Source: a virus. From it: a stretch of 64,000 nt of DNA. Of the stretch, positions 14,436 to 24,083 are shown in pieces. The position numbers were made by a program, and so were the translations under genes. The notes beneath the pieces were generated by a model. The model did no database searches. It saw only the letters and a list, made by a program, of their open reading frames with translations, and was not told the origin of the DNA. The stretch covers positions 1 through 64,000 of the IMG/VR virus record IMGVR_UViG_3300032304_000721; one strand, 5' to 3'. The stretch's first letter is position 1, and each line of letters opens with the position of its first letter.

Positions 14436-15463
14436 TTCAGTTCCTTTATTTGTAGTTGTGCGTAGTCTGCATCTCGCCAATGATACGGGTATTCTGCTCG
14501 GTGCAGACTGGTACGTACAGCAGTCACATTTAATCTAGTATTTAATAGCGCCCAAATCCGTCTATAATCTTCTGTGCCAAATGTGCGAATCAAGTCAACT
14601 TGTGCTATTTGAGGGTGTCCTATAGTAAGGCTTTTGTCGTCTGGGTCAAATCCGTTCGCAGTCAACCAAGTTCTAAACTCTGCTAACTGTCGTCGTTGCC
14701 ACTCGTATGCTCCGGGATTGTTGGCCCACTCTATGTCAAAGTCTGCACAGGCCAAGGTCTGCGTGGCCAAACTAGTTGTGGTCAGTTCACCTATTCTGCT
14801 GTCACGTCCTTCATCGCAGAACACTTCCCAATGATGTTTGCCCACTGCTTTGTTAACACCCACATACACACCACCCAGACTTCTATTAATAGTGTCTATG
14901 CCAAACAGCTTATAATCTTCTGTGTCCAACTCAAACCTTGGCGCATTTAACCAGCACATGAGTTGGCTGGGACGCATCCATTCTGGAGCAGTTTCCAGCT
15001 TGCGTTTGCTCAGTTGCCATGATTCAAACTCATGACACAAGAGATTCAACTGACGTATGTGCCAGCGTGTGTACGGGTCAGCAGCTGTATAGTAAGGGCT
15101 AGGTGCGTGTGCAGTGCCCTGTAGATCTTCAAAGTATCTGTGCAACAGGTTAAATTCTGCATGGTCAACACCACCGGCTGCTGTGACACTGCGTTGCATG
15201 GTAAAGGTATGATCTATTCGGTAGTCTATTGCACTGGCATTGACGGCAGCTATGCTGGAGTTGATGGCAGCTATCAAGTAGTCACCTGTGCGTGGACCTT
15301 CGGCCCAGCCCAACCAGCAGTAGTTCTTTTCCAAGTGTAGACCCTGCTCTATTACACCATTTAAAGCGGTCAACCATTTTCTACTAAGACTGTTGTCCAC
15401 CACATCAATGTACACAGTCAAGTCTGTCAAGTCTAGTTCTACAGTATCAAGCAATGCCATCAT
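14432..15463 (-). CDS. Protein of unknown function (343 aa) in the radical SAM operon
   Basis: No catalytic motif can be named. Notable segments are a CWLGWAEGPRTGDYL stretch near residues 49-63, a central GGVYVGVNKAVGKHHWEVF, and GRDSRIGELTT followed by DFDIEWANNPG. These look like a conserved fold rather than low-complexity sequence. It starts with two adjacent ATGs (15463 and 15460) with GGAG just upstream, inside the end of the radical SAM gene before it. It is followed by the 33-aa peptide. Its place among biosynthetic genes suggests an enzyme or scaffold in the same pathway. Confidence 0.55.
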   Translation of the reverse strand: MMALLDTVELDLTDLTVYIDVVDNSLSRKWLTALNGVIEQGLHLEKNYCWLGWAEGPRTGDYLIAAINSSIAAVNASAIDYRIDHTFTMQRSVTAAGGVDHAEFNLLHRYFEDLQGTAHAPSPYYTAADPYTRWHIRQLNLLCHEFESWQLSKRKLETAPEWMRPSQLMCWLNAPRFELDTEDYKLFGIDTINRSLGGVYVGVNKAVGKHHWEVFCDEGRDSRIGELTTTSLATQTLACADFDIEWANNPGAYEWQRRQLAEFRTWLTANGFDPDDKSLTIGHPQIAQVDLIRTFGTEDYRRIWALLNTRLNVTAVRTSLHRAEYPYHWRDADYAQLQIKELK

Positions 15464-16733
15464 ACCATGCTCCTATTTCAGGGTCTTCGTGCAGTATATC
15501 TGCCAGTGTGTACGTGTCGCCACGTATGCGTTCCAGTTGTTGTATTCTTCGTTTGCCCATTGCTAGCTGCGCTGCGGCTTCGCCGTGGTTCCATTGTTCA
15601 CTAAAGGTGGGCCTGCGTTTTAGCTGTTGTAACACGTCGTGTAGTGCGCCTGCGGGTAAGTCGGCTGTTAAACGATCCACTGTACGGTCCAGCAGGTCAC
15701 GCGGCAGTGCCAATGGGCTTAAGATAATATCTGGGCTAAAACTGAATATGACTTTGGCCAGGATGTCCACATCAAATTCATCAGCTAACTGTTGTATGTT
15801 TTGGACTTCAAATAAACCGGGCAGTGTGAGTGTAAAGTCTATACGCATTTGTCTACGGTTCCGTGCGTATTGTAGGCCTTGTTCAAAGTTTGCCCGCCAT
15901 GACTCATAGTTCAACCCTGTGCGTATATACTCTCCCACACGTCCTGTGCCATCCAGACTGGCGCATATTTGCCAGTCACGTACATGTGCCAAGATATCTG
16001 TGTACAGGTTCACACCCCGATAGTTGACCCTGCTAAGGTTGGTGTTGTAACGTGCATACACACGTGGACCGTCTCCCAGGGCCACTATGCGTTGCATGTA
16101 GCGCCAGTGTTGTTCGTACATGAGCGGTTCGCCACCTACCCAGTACACTTCTTCTACTCTATGCTGTTCTACAGCGTCACCGAACTCCTGCTCGATTTGT
16201 GTGTCTTGGAATGCTGTTATCGATTCACGTACAGCAGGTTGCATCCATGAATTCTTAGGGTTGGTCCAGTCAATCATGGCATGTGTACGCTGTTCCGTTT
16301 CCCAGCTACTGCTCAACATATCCCCACATGTACGACATTTAAAGTTGCACAAGTTTGAGAAGCGGTAGTCCCAGCTTACAGGTAGGGCAGTTGTCGATCC
16401 TGCGTCGTCTGTGGCAGCCAATACTGCGTCACGCAAGTGCCCAAACATTCTGTTAAAGTAACTACGATACACGTCTGTATTCAGTAACTGTTCGTTGCAT
16501 ACAGCACATTCTGGCAGGGTTTCGTTGGCCATCATACGGCGTCTAACACTGCGCATGTGATCACTGTTCCAATGCTGTTCTAATGTTTGGGGCCGGTACT
16601 CACCTGTGCCTGCAGCAGTGTCTATGTACTGCTCAAAGCTCTGTGCAGGTTCTCTTGATGCACAGCACATACGCCGTTCAGTTTGTGGGCTAACGTATGT
16701 GTGTACCCAAGGTGCTAGACACAGCTTATCCAT
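15447..16733 (-). CDS. Radical SAM protein with N-terminal twitch/SPASM-like domain (428 aa)
   Basis: The radical SAM [4Fe-4S] site CxxxCxxC is at residues 129, 133 and 136 (CNFKCRTC), followed by a GGEPL SAM-binding motif near residue 200. Ahead of the core is a cysteine-rich N-terminal domain (C5, C23, C24, C76, C79; CLAPWVH, RMCCA, CAVC) that could hold an auxiliary cluster. This layout matches the family known as twitch domain-containing radical SAM proteins, which has no general substrate. It overlaps the genes on both sides. The C-terminal part (about 300-428) is family-specific and unrecognised. Confidence 0.85.
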   Translation of the reverse strand: MDKLCLAPWVHTYVSPQTERRMCCASREPAQSFEQYIDTAAGTGEYRPQTLEQHWNSDHMRSVRRRMMANETLPECAVCNEQLLNTDVYRSYFNRMFGHLRDAVLAATDDAGSTTALPVSWDYRFSNLCNFKCRTCGDMLSSSWETEQRTHAMIDWTNPKNSWMQPAVRESITAFQDTQIEQEFGDAVEQHRVEEVYWVGGEPLMYEQHWRYMQRIVALGDGPRVYARYNTNLSRVNYRGVNLYTDILAHVRDWQICASLDGTGRVGEYIRTGLNYESWRANFEQGLQYARNRRQMRIDFTLTLPGLFEVQNIQQLADEFDVDILAKVIFSFSPDIILSPLALPRDLLDRTVDRLTADLPAGALHDVLQQLKRRPTFSEQWNHGEAAAQLAMGKRRIQQLERIRGDTYTLADILHEDPEIGAWYDGIA

Positions 16734-17952
16734 GTGGACCTGGGTAGTTGATCAAGTCAGCAAACTCGGGTTGTACAGTTCTAAGATCTTGCTCACGCTT
16801 GCGATCTAGATCTGCTATTTTCATACGTAGTAGTTGGCCGTCTAGGCTTGCACCTGCTGTCATAAATGCCACTATGCGATCGAACTCTGCTTGCGCGGCG
16901 TCGCTCACGCTCCCGCTGGTGCGTAGTCGGGTTGTGATAGCAGACTTGGCCCCTTCGGGCAAGGTACTGACGCTAAAGTAGTAGGCTTCGTGCATCATAT
17001 TCCAATACACATAGTCAAAGCCCTGTGCGTAATTCCACTCTGCCAATTCTGGCAAGTATAGCACGTTAAACACATTCACTGTTGAACATACCTGTAAGCG
17101 TATGTTGGACAATTCTCGACGCAGTTGTCTAAAGCGGGCTATGTTAGCTTCTACTTCGGTCCATACAGCATTGCTGCGTTGATATTCAAAACGTGCTCCT
17201 ACATCATCTATACTAAACGCTATTTCTACCAGTTTAAAGTGACGCCATATAGCAGGTCCTTGTTCTGGCCATTGTGTACCGTTTGTGTTATAGTGTATTT
17301 CGATGCTGCCTGCCAGCCCACGGTCAACCAGTCCTTGTAACATATCAAAGTGCTCTTGTATCATAAAAGGTTCACCGCCGGTAAACTCTATGTACCGAAT
17401 TTGATCACTTATCTGTTCTATTTCACGCCAAAACGTAGGGTTCTCTCTGGGCCATGCTCCTTGTTTCAACATGGTGTAATGATGGCTGGCTTTACGATCG
17501 GCCGTTGGCCCTAGCCAGTTGAGTTCTTCTGCGGCAAACGTACTTGAACTCCACGATCCACATATACGACATTTTAAGTTACATATATTGCCCAGCTTGA
17601 GATCTAGAAACATCAGGGGTTTGGCTGCAGCTGTCCACTCTGTCTCGTGATCCAGCATGTGCTTGAGTCTATCTAGTGTATGCATACGTTTACTGGTACG
17701 GCCTGCACGTTCTTCTCTCCAGCACTTTCTGCATGTTTGTGGTTGCTTTGCATCAATAAAGTCTTGTCTGAGTTGTCGCATACTTGAGCTGTTTTGTATG
17801 GCGCTGAACTCAGCATGGGCCAGATTAAACTTTGTACCATCATCGTCGACCAGCTCATCTTCGGCCAGGCAACAAGGACGTACAGTGCCAACAGGACTGG
17901 TTTCTAAACTGACCCAAGGCAATACACAAAATTTGTCATGTGGTATGTTCAT
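16726..17952 (-). CDS. Radical SAM protein with N-terminal twitch/SPASM-like domain (408 aa)
   Basis: The core cluster motif CNLKCRIC is at residues 124-131 and is followed by a GGEPF motif. The N-terminal domain carries C9 (FCVLPW), C27 and C28 (RPCC), and C74 and C77 (CRKC), the pattern for an auxiliary iron-sulfur cluster. Such proteins use a 5'-deoxyadenosyl radical to modify peptides or small molecules; the substrate is unknown here. It is coupled to both neighbours by short overlaps. It is clearly related to the 428-aa and 452-aa proteins next to it, which points to duplication and divergence within the operon. Confidence 0.85.
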   Translation of the reverse strand: MNIPHDKFCVLPWVSLETSPVGTVRPCCLAEDELVDDDGTKFNLAHAEFSAIQNSSSMRQLRQDFIDAKQPQTCRKCWREERAGRTSKRMHTLDRLKHMLDHETEWTAAAKPLMFLDLKLGNICNLKCRICGSWSSSTFAAEELNWLGPTADRKASHHYTMLKQGAWPRENPTFWREIEQISDQIRYIEFTGGEPFMIQEHFDMLQGLVDRGLAGSIEIHYNTNGTQWPEQGPAIWRHFKLVEIAFSIDDVGARFEYQRSNAVWTEVEANIARFRQLRRELSNIRLQVCSTVNVFNVLYLPELAEWNYAQGFDYVYWNMMHEAYYFSVSTLPEGAKSAITTRLRTSGSVSDAAQAEFDRIVAFMTAGASLDGQLLRMKIADLDRKREQDLRTVQPEFADLINYPGPHG

Positions 17953-19307
17953 TTGTGTTTGAGTATTCTGTGAGCACGTCCAGTGGGCAAACGCTGTTCT
18001 TCTGGACGATATTTGACAATTGCTTCCAGTTCCGGCACCACTGCCAGTAGGCTTTCGTTACGTGCCCAATCCAAGTCGTTTACTGTGCGCCAAAAGTCTG
18101 GAAGCAGATGACTATTGTCAATGGCCATCATAAACTCTATAGCACCTCGAAAGCCGCCAATGGCACGTTGTATGCCATCTATGGGTTCTAGCCAAGCTAT
18201 ATGTTGTTCAAAGTCTTGTTTAAATTGTTGTTTAATATCTGCGGGCAACATGTCTATACGATAGTCCTGCGGTCCTTGCAAGATGTTTAGGTTAAAGTCT
18301 TGTGCCGCAATGAACCCGGATTCTACCATGTAACGATGAAAACGTGTAAAGTTCCATATGTTCATCATGCTTAGGGTGGGGCTGATCATAAAGTCTATAT
18401 GCGGACATTGCTCCTTCAGGTCACGTATGTTCTGCTCTACCTGTGCCCAGTCTGTTCCTGACCGTATGACTTCAGCTCTAGCACCCATGTCATCCAAACT
18501 GGCGGCCACACACACTGCGGGGAACTGTTTCCACAGGTCCAGTACACTTTCTCGTTTGTAGCGCAACTCGTTCAAGTTAGTATTATAAATTAGTCTAACA
18601 TTGGTATTGCCTTTTTCTATTAACAATTTAAGTATGCGATTATGCTCTTCCATGATTAGCGGCTCGCCGCCGGCAAAGTATATTTGATCCAGGTGCGGAA
18701 CATGTTCTTGCATCTGCTCCCACACATCTTCTTCGTGTCGGCCTGCAAACTGTACACGCGGACGTAGTTCTTTGCCCCAAAGTTTGACATCGTCGTCGTA
18801 CCAGCGACTACTGAATATACTGCCGCAACTACGGCATTTGAGTTGACAGATGTTGGAGAAGCGAACGTCCCAATAGTGCAGTTTAAAATCAGGCAAACTA
18901 CCGTCGGGCAAGGTAGCGTCTACTTCTGCTATGTGTTGTCCAAAGTTTTTGTTGCTGTTGTTGCGCATACTGGCAAATCCAAAGCTTTCTTGCTCGTAAC
19001 AATCACCACACTCTGCACAAGGCTTGTCTTCCAGCATGTTCTGACGCATGGTTCGCATGGGCGCATCGTTCCATATGTCCCGCATGGGTTTTTCTTTAAA
19101 ATTGCCCACAGGGTGTTCGGCCTTGCCCAAACAACAAGGATAAGCACGACCGTCGGGCCATGCATGTAAGTGTATCCAAGGCAACATACAAAATGTGTCT
19201 GATTCCATCAGTCTATGCTGTTGTTGCTCAGTGAGATCTTCTAACGGAATATAACTGGGCACACGATCTTGCCAGTTGTACTTGCCTATAATTTTCTTTT
19301 CGCTCAT
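17949..19307 (-). CDS. Radical SAM protein with N-terminal twitch/SPASM-like domain (452 aa)
   Basis: The CxxxCxxC site is CQLKCRSC at residues 154-161, with AGGEPL further on. The N-terminal domain is the best match of the set to the known family pattern: FCMLPWIHLHAWPDG, then YPCC (58-59), an MRDIWN segment, and C97, C100, C103. An extra 35 residues precede the first cysteine. The sequence after the core (SLDDMGARAEVIRSGTDW) fits the SAM-binding half of the barrel. It overlaps the upstream gene by ATGA (19307-19304) and the downstream gene likewise. Substrate unknown. Confidence 0.85.
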   Translation of the reverse strand: MSEKKIIGKYNWQDRVPSYIPLEDLTEQQQHRLMESDTFCMLPWIHLHAWPDGRAYPCCLGKAEHPVGNFKEKPMRDIWNDAPMRTMRQNMLEDKPCAECGDCYEQESFGFASMRNNSNKNFGQHIAEVDATLPDGSLPDFKLHYWDVRFSNICQLKCRSCGSIFSSRWYDDDVKLWGKELRPRVQFAGRHEEDVWEQMQEHVPHLDQIYFAGGEPLIMEEHNRILKLLIEKGNTNVRLIYNTNLNELRYKRESVLDLWKQFPAVCVAASLDDMGARAEVIRSGTDWAQVEQNIRDLKEQCPHIDFMISPTLSMMNIWNFTRFHRYMVESGFIAAQDFNLNILQGPQDYRIDMLPADIKQQFKQDFEQHIAWLEPIDGIQRAIGGFRGAIEFMMAIDNSHLLPDFWRTVNDLDWARNESLLAVVPELEAIVKYRPEEQRLPTGRAHRILKHK

Positions 19308-20641
19308 AATGTGTTGTACCAGTCTGCTAATAAAGGAAATGTCAGAGCAAAATCCTTGTTACGACGCTGATCATATTGTGTAAAGAACTGTTTAAAATCA
19401 TTGTGTAGTTTTGGCATGTCAAATGCGTCACTGTGTGGCGTTTTAACTATGTCCAGATAATCAATTAATCTCTGCAAATGGTTAAGCTCATGCTCATGCA
19501 TGAATATATTATTGCGATTGTGGTCTAAGAAATTTTGTAGTTTTTCTTTATAGTGTGTGCGTAAATTATCAGGCAACACCAATGGACTTTGAAAGCTGGG
19601 AAAACGCAAAATGTTCAGTGTAAAACTTACTCGCTCTCGTCCATATACTTGTTTTAGTTTTATCAACTGGTCTAACAACATACCCAAACTGTCAAGACAA
19701 AGAGCATTGATGGTACACATACAATGCACAGCCTTGATTGCATCATGCTCTAACAATTCTTGAATATTGTGCATCCATTGATTGTAGTCTAGCCCGTCAC
19801 GAATATACTCAGCCTGAGCATCAATGGCTTCCATGCTGGTGTATATTTCCAAGTGTGGAATGTCTTCAATCTTGGCAATAAATTCTTGTAACTTGATTGA
19901 GTCCATTCCTAGGTTACTGTTAATTGCTAACCGGGTCTTACTACGTCCTCGATTCTCTTTAAACCAATCAATCAGTTTCCAGGTGTCGCCACTCATAAGC
20001 GGCTCACCGCCAGTGATTCTCAGCTCTTGGAGAGTTTTGTGTAGATCTGTTTCCCACCAAGCAAAAAACGCTTCAACATAGGGGTTAGTTTCACCAAACC
20101 GGTATAGTTGACTATGATCGTGAGCATGAGTAAAGTGGCCACGCCCATCAGACACCAGGCGCTCATAAGGCCCGTTACGCCGGATATCGTTAACCCATGT
20201 GGTACTGAAAGCAGGGTTACAATAGCTACAAGCGAATTGGCAAGTGCGATCGAATGCAATTTCAAGTGTGCGTAAATTGACATCAGCTTGGTGTGGGGTT
20301 TGGTATGCTTCATCTAGGGCCTCTATAGGATAAATTCGACTTTTGTATACACGGTCTGAGATAGCATCTCGCCCCATGTCTTCAATCTTCCAACAGTATT
20401 CACATCCCTTGGGTCTGTTACCCAACTGCATGTTTAACCGATCTATTTTCTTTTCTACTGTGTTGTGTATGGCACTGGGATTAGTTTTGATCTCTTCTGC
20501 ATCTATAGCATGTGCAGGCGGGTGATGACAACTGGTGGTTTGCCCTGAGCCCAACCATATGGTAGCATTGTACCATTTGGCCGCGCAGAAGCTGGCACTT
20601 TTAGTGTCTAATACTTGATGTTTAAAATCTAAATCAGTCAT
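19304..20641 (-). CDS. Radical SAM protein, divergent twitch subgroup (445 aa)
   Basis: The radical SAM motif CQFACSYC spans residues 134-141, with ITGGEPL later. The N-terminal domain differs from the three genes downstream: C19 (FCAAKW), C38 (TSCHHPPAH), an NPSAIHNT segment, and C80 and C83 (GCEYCW). The same variant occurs in the 471-aa protein at 21757-23172. These two therefore form a separate subgroup flanking the TEK-family gene. The C-terminal ending (RRNKDFALTFPLLADWY) is also shared with that relative. Function unknown; the enzyme class is clear. Confidence 0.85.
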   Translation of the reverse strand: MTDLDFKHQVLDTKSASFCAAKWYNATIWLGSGQTTSCHHPPAHAIDAEEIKTNPSAIHNTVEKKIDRLNMQLGNRPKGCEYCWKIEDMGRDAISDRVYKSRIYPIEALDEAYQTPHQADVNLRTLEIAFDRTCQFACSYCNPAFSTTWVNDIRRNGPYERLVSDGRGHFTHAHDHSQLYRFGETNPYVEAFFAWWETDLHKTLQELRITGGEPLMSGDTWKLIDWFKENRGRSKTRLAINSNLGMDSIKLQEFIAKIEDIPHLEIYTSMEAIDAQAEYIRDGLDYNQWMHNIQELLEHDAIKAVHCMCTINALCLDSLGMLLDQLIKLKQVYGRERVSFTLNILRFPSFQSPLVLPDNLRTHYKEKLQNFLDHNRNNIFMHEHELNHLQRLIDYLDIVKTPHSDAFDMPKLHNDFKQFFTQYDQRRNKDFALTFPLLADWYNTL

Positions 20642-21782
20642 TGATGTAAGGTGTAATAAATTGTGTAAAACGATCGGGGAATTCTTGTCGTACTTTTAGC
20701 CGCATCTCTGCTAGGTGATTCTGATTGTATTTACATGTATTATAACACTGTTCAAGGAAACTTGCAAGATCTTGTTGACATAGCTCTTCAACCACTTGTG
20801 CTATGCGTTCAATTCGTTCTTGACTATTCTCAATGCAATCAAAACTTTCGTCAATTACATGCCCAAATGTTTTAAATCCTAACCGATGTAGGTCTTTATA
20901 GTACCCCTGATTGGCTACTGCTATAAATGGATGTCCCATGGCTATAGGTTTCCATATCTTTTCTGTTCTAAAACTATAAGGATAATCAAACACCGTTTCA
21001 GTTACTAGACTAAAGTAAGTGTCGATGTATGGTTCTGCGCGAAGATATATTTCTCCCCAGGTGTGTTTAAATAGATAATTTTTAACAAAACTCACATTAT
21101 CGGCAGCCGGATCCATTGGATCGGCGTAGTCAACATATTCATAATTGGGCGGTAACAACTGGATTGGCATACAATTGCGCATAAGATCTATACCATTATG
21201 GAATAGTTTTAATTGTCGGTTGTGTGCATCTGTAGTATCTAGATTGGTCCATAACGCACTGTCCAGTAGTCCGTTCAGTTTAAACTGCTCCAACAGATAT
21301 TTTCTATGCGGCCTTGTACGTCCATTAAGAAATAAAAACTTGTAAGGTTTAACAGAGTTGGAATAGATTTCATTACTTCTGCTGGCCGCCGCAAGATTTT
21401 CATCATAGTCTAATATTTTAGGCAAAAAGCTATCGTACTGCAAACAAGGCCACCTGGCATCCATATCGCCGCCGCCAATAATTAATATTTTTTTATCATG
21501 CGCTAGATCCTGTATTCTGGCATTGGCACATTGTCCTGCTAGAGTTTCACTGCCTTCGGCTGGATTGCTAAACACCAGTAGCGCCTGGCCACTGTCGGCA
21601 ATGGCTCTTACTTTGTTAATATTTTTTAACACTTCTTTACGGCTAACTAGATACACAGCGCCTGAAATAATTTCATGTGTTGAAAAATCCCAAAAATCAT
21701 GATCCATACACGGCTCAAGCAAATCGTATACTTCACAAAACGTATCTAATACTAGTTTACGATTGCCGAGCATGATACTCAC
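20634..21782 (-). CDS. Glycosyltransferase-like protein, TEK family member 3 (382 aa)
   Basis: This is the third member of the family seen at 8972-10093 and 10078-11289. Shared signatures are FLFLNGRTRPHRKYLL with GLLDSALWTN, RTEKIWKPIAMGHPFIAVA, LGFKTF, IDESFDCIEN and a late YNQNHLAEM. The TEK block resembles nucleotide-binding motifs of GT-B glycosyltransferases such as GT10, so a sugar transferase is inferred. An N-terminal segment (KKILIIGGGDMDARWP) could be part of a Rossmann-like half. The start is GTG 21782 (GGA upstream) or ATG 21773. It lies between two radical SAM genes of the same subgroup and overlaps both. Confidence 0.6.
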   Translation of the reverse strand: MSIMLGNRKLVLDTFCEVYDLLEPCMDHDFWDFSTHEIISGAVYLVSRKEVLKNINKVRAIADSGQALLVFSNPAEGSETLAGQCANARIQDLAHDKKILIIGGGDMDARWPCLQYDSFLPKILDYDENLAAASRSNEIYSNSVKPYKFLFLNGRTRPHRKYLLEQFKLNGLLDSALWTNLDTTDAHNRQLKLFHNGIDLMRNCMPIQLLPPNYEYVDYADPMDPAADNVSFVKNYLFKHTWGEIYLRAEPYIDTYFSLVTETVFDYPYSFRTEKIWKPIAMGHPFIAVANQGYYKDLHRLGFKTFGHVIDESFDCIENSQERIERIAQVVEELCQQDLASFLEQCYNTCKYNQNHLAEMRLKVRQEFPDRFTQFITPYIND

Positions 21783-23172
21783 ATTCTTTCCACCAAGCAG
21801 TCATTTCAGGAAAAGTTTTAAAAAAATCAGTGCCGCGTCTGCGATCGTGTTCTGCGAAGAAACGGTAAAAGTCTGCTTTATTTTTTTGAATATACTCTAC
21901 ATTTAATTTCTGCCCATCACGCATCCAGGCAATGTCTCGATCTAATCTGGCCAGTTCATAGTCTTTGAATCCTTGGAATCTTGTTTGTTCTGTTTCAATT
22001 TGTCTGATCATCCAAGCCCATAGTTGTTCAAGTTGGTCCACATAGCTTTCTGGCAGTAGTTGTAGGCTTTGCCAGGTAGGTGTGCGTAGCACAGGAGTAT
22101 CAAACCATACACGTTGATAGGTTTTGCTGTATAACTTTCTAAGTCCAAGTATGCCAGCAAACAAATGCGGAAGACCTGTTACACTTAGATTATTCATGGT
22201 CACAATGAATGTTATACTGTTACGGCCAGGAATCTCTGTTAAAAATTGGTTAACACGATCCCATAGCAAATCAAAATCAAGCCCGTGTCTGATGTATTCT
22301 GCTTGGTCACCAAAGCTATCTAAACTAACATACTGCATAAAGTGTTCAATCTTCTCGCCTTCGCATAATTCTTTTACATAGGCTTTATACTTTTGCCAGC
22401 TTTTTTCATCTACGCTAAAGTTGCTGGTTACATTCAAATGCAAGTCGGGTTTGGGATTGGCCAACACATAGTCAAAAACACGATAGGTATTCTTGTCCAA
22501 CATGGGCTCACCACCAGTCATACGAAAGTGTTCTAGTTCTGGATACAAGGTAGGCCACCACTGCCAAAAAGCATCTACATAAGGATTGTGTTCTCTTACT
22601 GGTATAGGACAATTACGCCCAGTGAAGTGGCTAGGATCATTGTGGATAGTTGAAGTAGGATATCCACCATGGGTGTTAACTTCCTGTTGCCAGGTGCTCG
22701 AAAACTGCGGACTGCAATAGCTACATGCAAGATTACAAGCATGATTAAAATTAACTTCAACGTAACTTGGAACGACATCTTCATCTCCGTTTGAATTTAC
22801 AATAATGCCAAAGTCTTTGGCGGCCCAAGGCTCTCCACTACGGTAGTGTCTATCTGATAACTTGTTGTTATCTTCCATGGCCCAGCAATAGCCGCACTCC
22901 GTAGGACGTTCTTGTTTCAGCATGATTTTACGTTGCTCTTTTTTGTGCGGAGTGTTGTGTAGCGCACTAGGATTGTCTTTTAAAAGGTCTGCATCTATAG
23001 CGTGCAATGGCGGATGGTAGCAGGAGTTGTTGAGTCCTGTGGGCAGGTGTAGACTAACCTGTTTCCATTTGGCCAGGCACAGTGCAAAACCCAGATTGTC
23101 CTTCATTTCTTCTGCACTACTTAAGAATTTAGATTTAAAATTTGTAGTGACTTGGTCGCCTTTGTTTACCAC
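21757..23172 (-). CDS. Radical SAM protein, divergent twitch subgroup (471 aa)
   Basis: The core motif CNLACSYC is at residues 146-153, with MTGGEPM following. The N-terminal domain has C32 (LCLAKWK), C51 (SCYHPPLHAID), NPSALHNT, and C93 and C96 (CGYCW), the same arrangement as the 445-aa protein downstream. Both end with a RRGTDF/RRNKDF segment. The predicted start is GTG 23172, overlapping the preceding gene by 7 bases; an alternative start slightly downstream cannot be excluded. It probably catalyses a SAM-dependent radical modification on an unknown substrate. Confidence 0.85.
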   Translation of the reverse strand: MVNKGDQVTTNFKSKFLSSAEEMKDNLGFALCLAKWKQVSLHLPTGLNNSCYHPPLHAIDADLLKDNPSALHNTPHKKEQRKIMLKQERPTECGYCWAMEDNNKLSDRHYRSGEPWAAKDFGIIVNSNGDEDVVPSYVEVNFNHACNLACSYCSPQFSSTWQQEVNTHGGYPTSTIHNDPSHFTGRNCPIPVREHNPYVDAFWQWWPTLYPELEHFRMTGGEPMLDKNTYRVFDYVLANPKPDLHLNVTSNFSVDEKSWQKYKAYVKELCEGEKIEHFMQYVSLDSFGDQAEYIRHGLDFDLLWDRVNQFLTEIPGRNSITFIVTMNNLSVTGLPHLFAGILGLRKLYSKTYQRVWFDTPVLRTPTWQSLQLLPESYVDQLEQLWAWMIRQIETEQTRFQGFKDYELARLDRDIAWMRDGQKLNVEYIQKNKADFYRFFAEHDRRRGTDFFKTFPEMTAWWKECEYHARQS

Positions 23173-24083
23173 CCTTCCTGACTCCTGATAACGTCAATTT
23201 CTTTAACCGTAACACCTTGATTGTGCCAATTTGATCTATAATGATGTTTAAAGAATTTACTTTCGGCTGGGCCTATCATGGTAACGGGTAAATCTAATTG
23301 TTCTACTAACGGCTCTCCTACGTGCCCAGCTAACAACTCTGGATCTTGATTTTTGACTGTAATCCACAAATCCTCTAGTGCTGAAAAATCTTGCACCGCA
23401 CGATAGTCCCACTGCGGAGTGATCATGGTCATATACGTGCCCATACGACTACCTGCAATAGCCCAAATACCGTTGTCTACATCACGTCCTACATTGTGCC
23501 ATATGGTCAAATGATCTAGATTGCGTTGATGTACACGTTGTTTAAATTCTTGTAAGGTGGGTCTAGCGCCTTTATTCAAACACATTTTAACACCTTCACG
23601 AAATCCAGCTCGCCATGCTTGGAAAGCCGAACCATTAGGATATGTAGTTGAATAGCAATCGTGCATGGCATAGTAGTTAGGATAAAAACAAAACTCTACA
23701 TCATTTTCTGCTGCACCATCGCTTGCTTCGTGAGTGCGCATGTTATAAACGAATTTTTTAGACCATATGCTCAGTCCGCCGTTGCCATACATTAATCCGT
23801 TAATGTGATTACGGGCACGCCACCGGTAAACACATACCTCGTCTGCATCAAGTGTAAGGTTAAAAAATTTTGGATCTGGTATATTATCGCCATCAATTAG
23901 TACAAATTGATCTGTGTTACTAGCATCAGCGGCTGCCTTGTGTGCAGCATCGCTACCTTTTACTCCGTCTACACGAGTAGCCCAAGGCACCATGTTTTTG
24001 ATTTTAACCCACGATTCTTCTTTGTTGGGCTCATCATATGTTAAAAATACACAGTCTAAATCTGCTATATCAATTGAGTTCAT
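23166..24083 (-). CDS. GT-A-like glycosyltransferase family protein (305 aa)
   Basis: The N-terminal half reads like a nucleotide-diphospho-sugar transferase: CVFLTYDEPNKEESW at the start and FVLIDGDNIPD near residues 60-70, with D64-G-D66 in the position of a metal-binding DxD. Later segments (YGNGGLSIWSKKFV, then AWRAGFREGVKM) match the C-terminal domain of the 677-aa protein at 6935-8968. The two genes therefore share a domain across the island. Donor and acceptor are unknown. ATG 24083 lies inside the end of the upstream gene, and its stop overlaps the radical SAM gene. Confidence 0.6.
   Translation of the reverse strand: MNSIDIADLDCVFLTYDEPNKEESWVKIKNMVPWATRVDGVKGSDAAHKAAADASNTDQFVLIDGDNIPDPKFFNLTLDADEVCVYRWRARNHINGLMYGNGGLSIWSKKFVYNMRTHEASDGAAENDVEFCFYPNYYAMHDCYSTTYPNGSAFQAWRAGFREGVKMCLNKGARPTLQEFKQRVHQRNLDHLTIWHNVGRDVDNGIWAIAGSRMGTYMTMITPQWDYRAVQDFSALEDLWITVKNQDPELLAGHVGEPLVEQLDLPVTMIGPAESKFFKHHYRSNWHNQGVTVKEIDVIRSQEGW

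Noticed and set aside
15454-15909. 151-aa plus-strand reading frame opposite a radical SAM gene
   Set aside because: It lies wholly antisense to a gene with clear motifs and start overlaps, and its serine/cysteine-rich translation is typical of a reversed frame.
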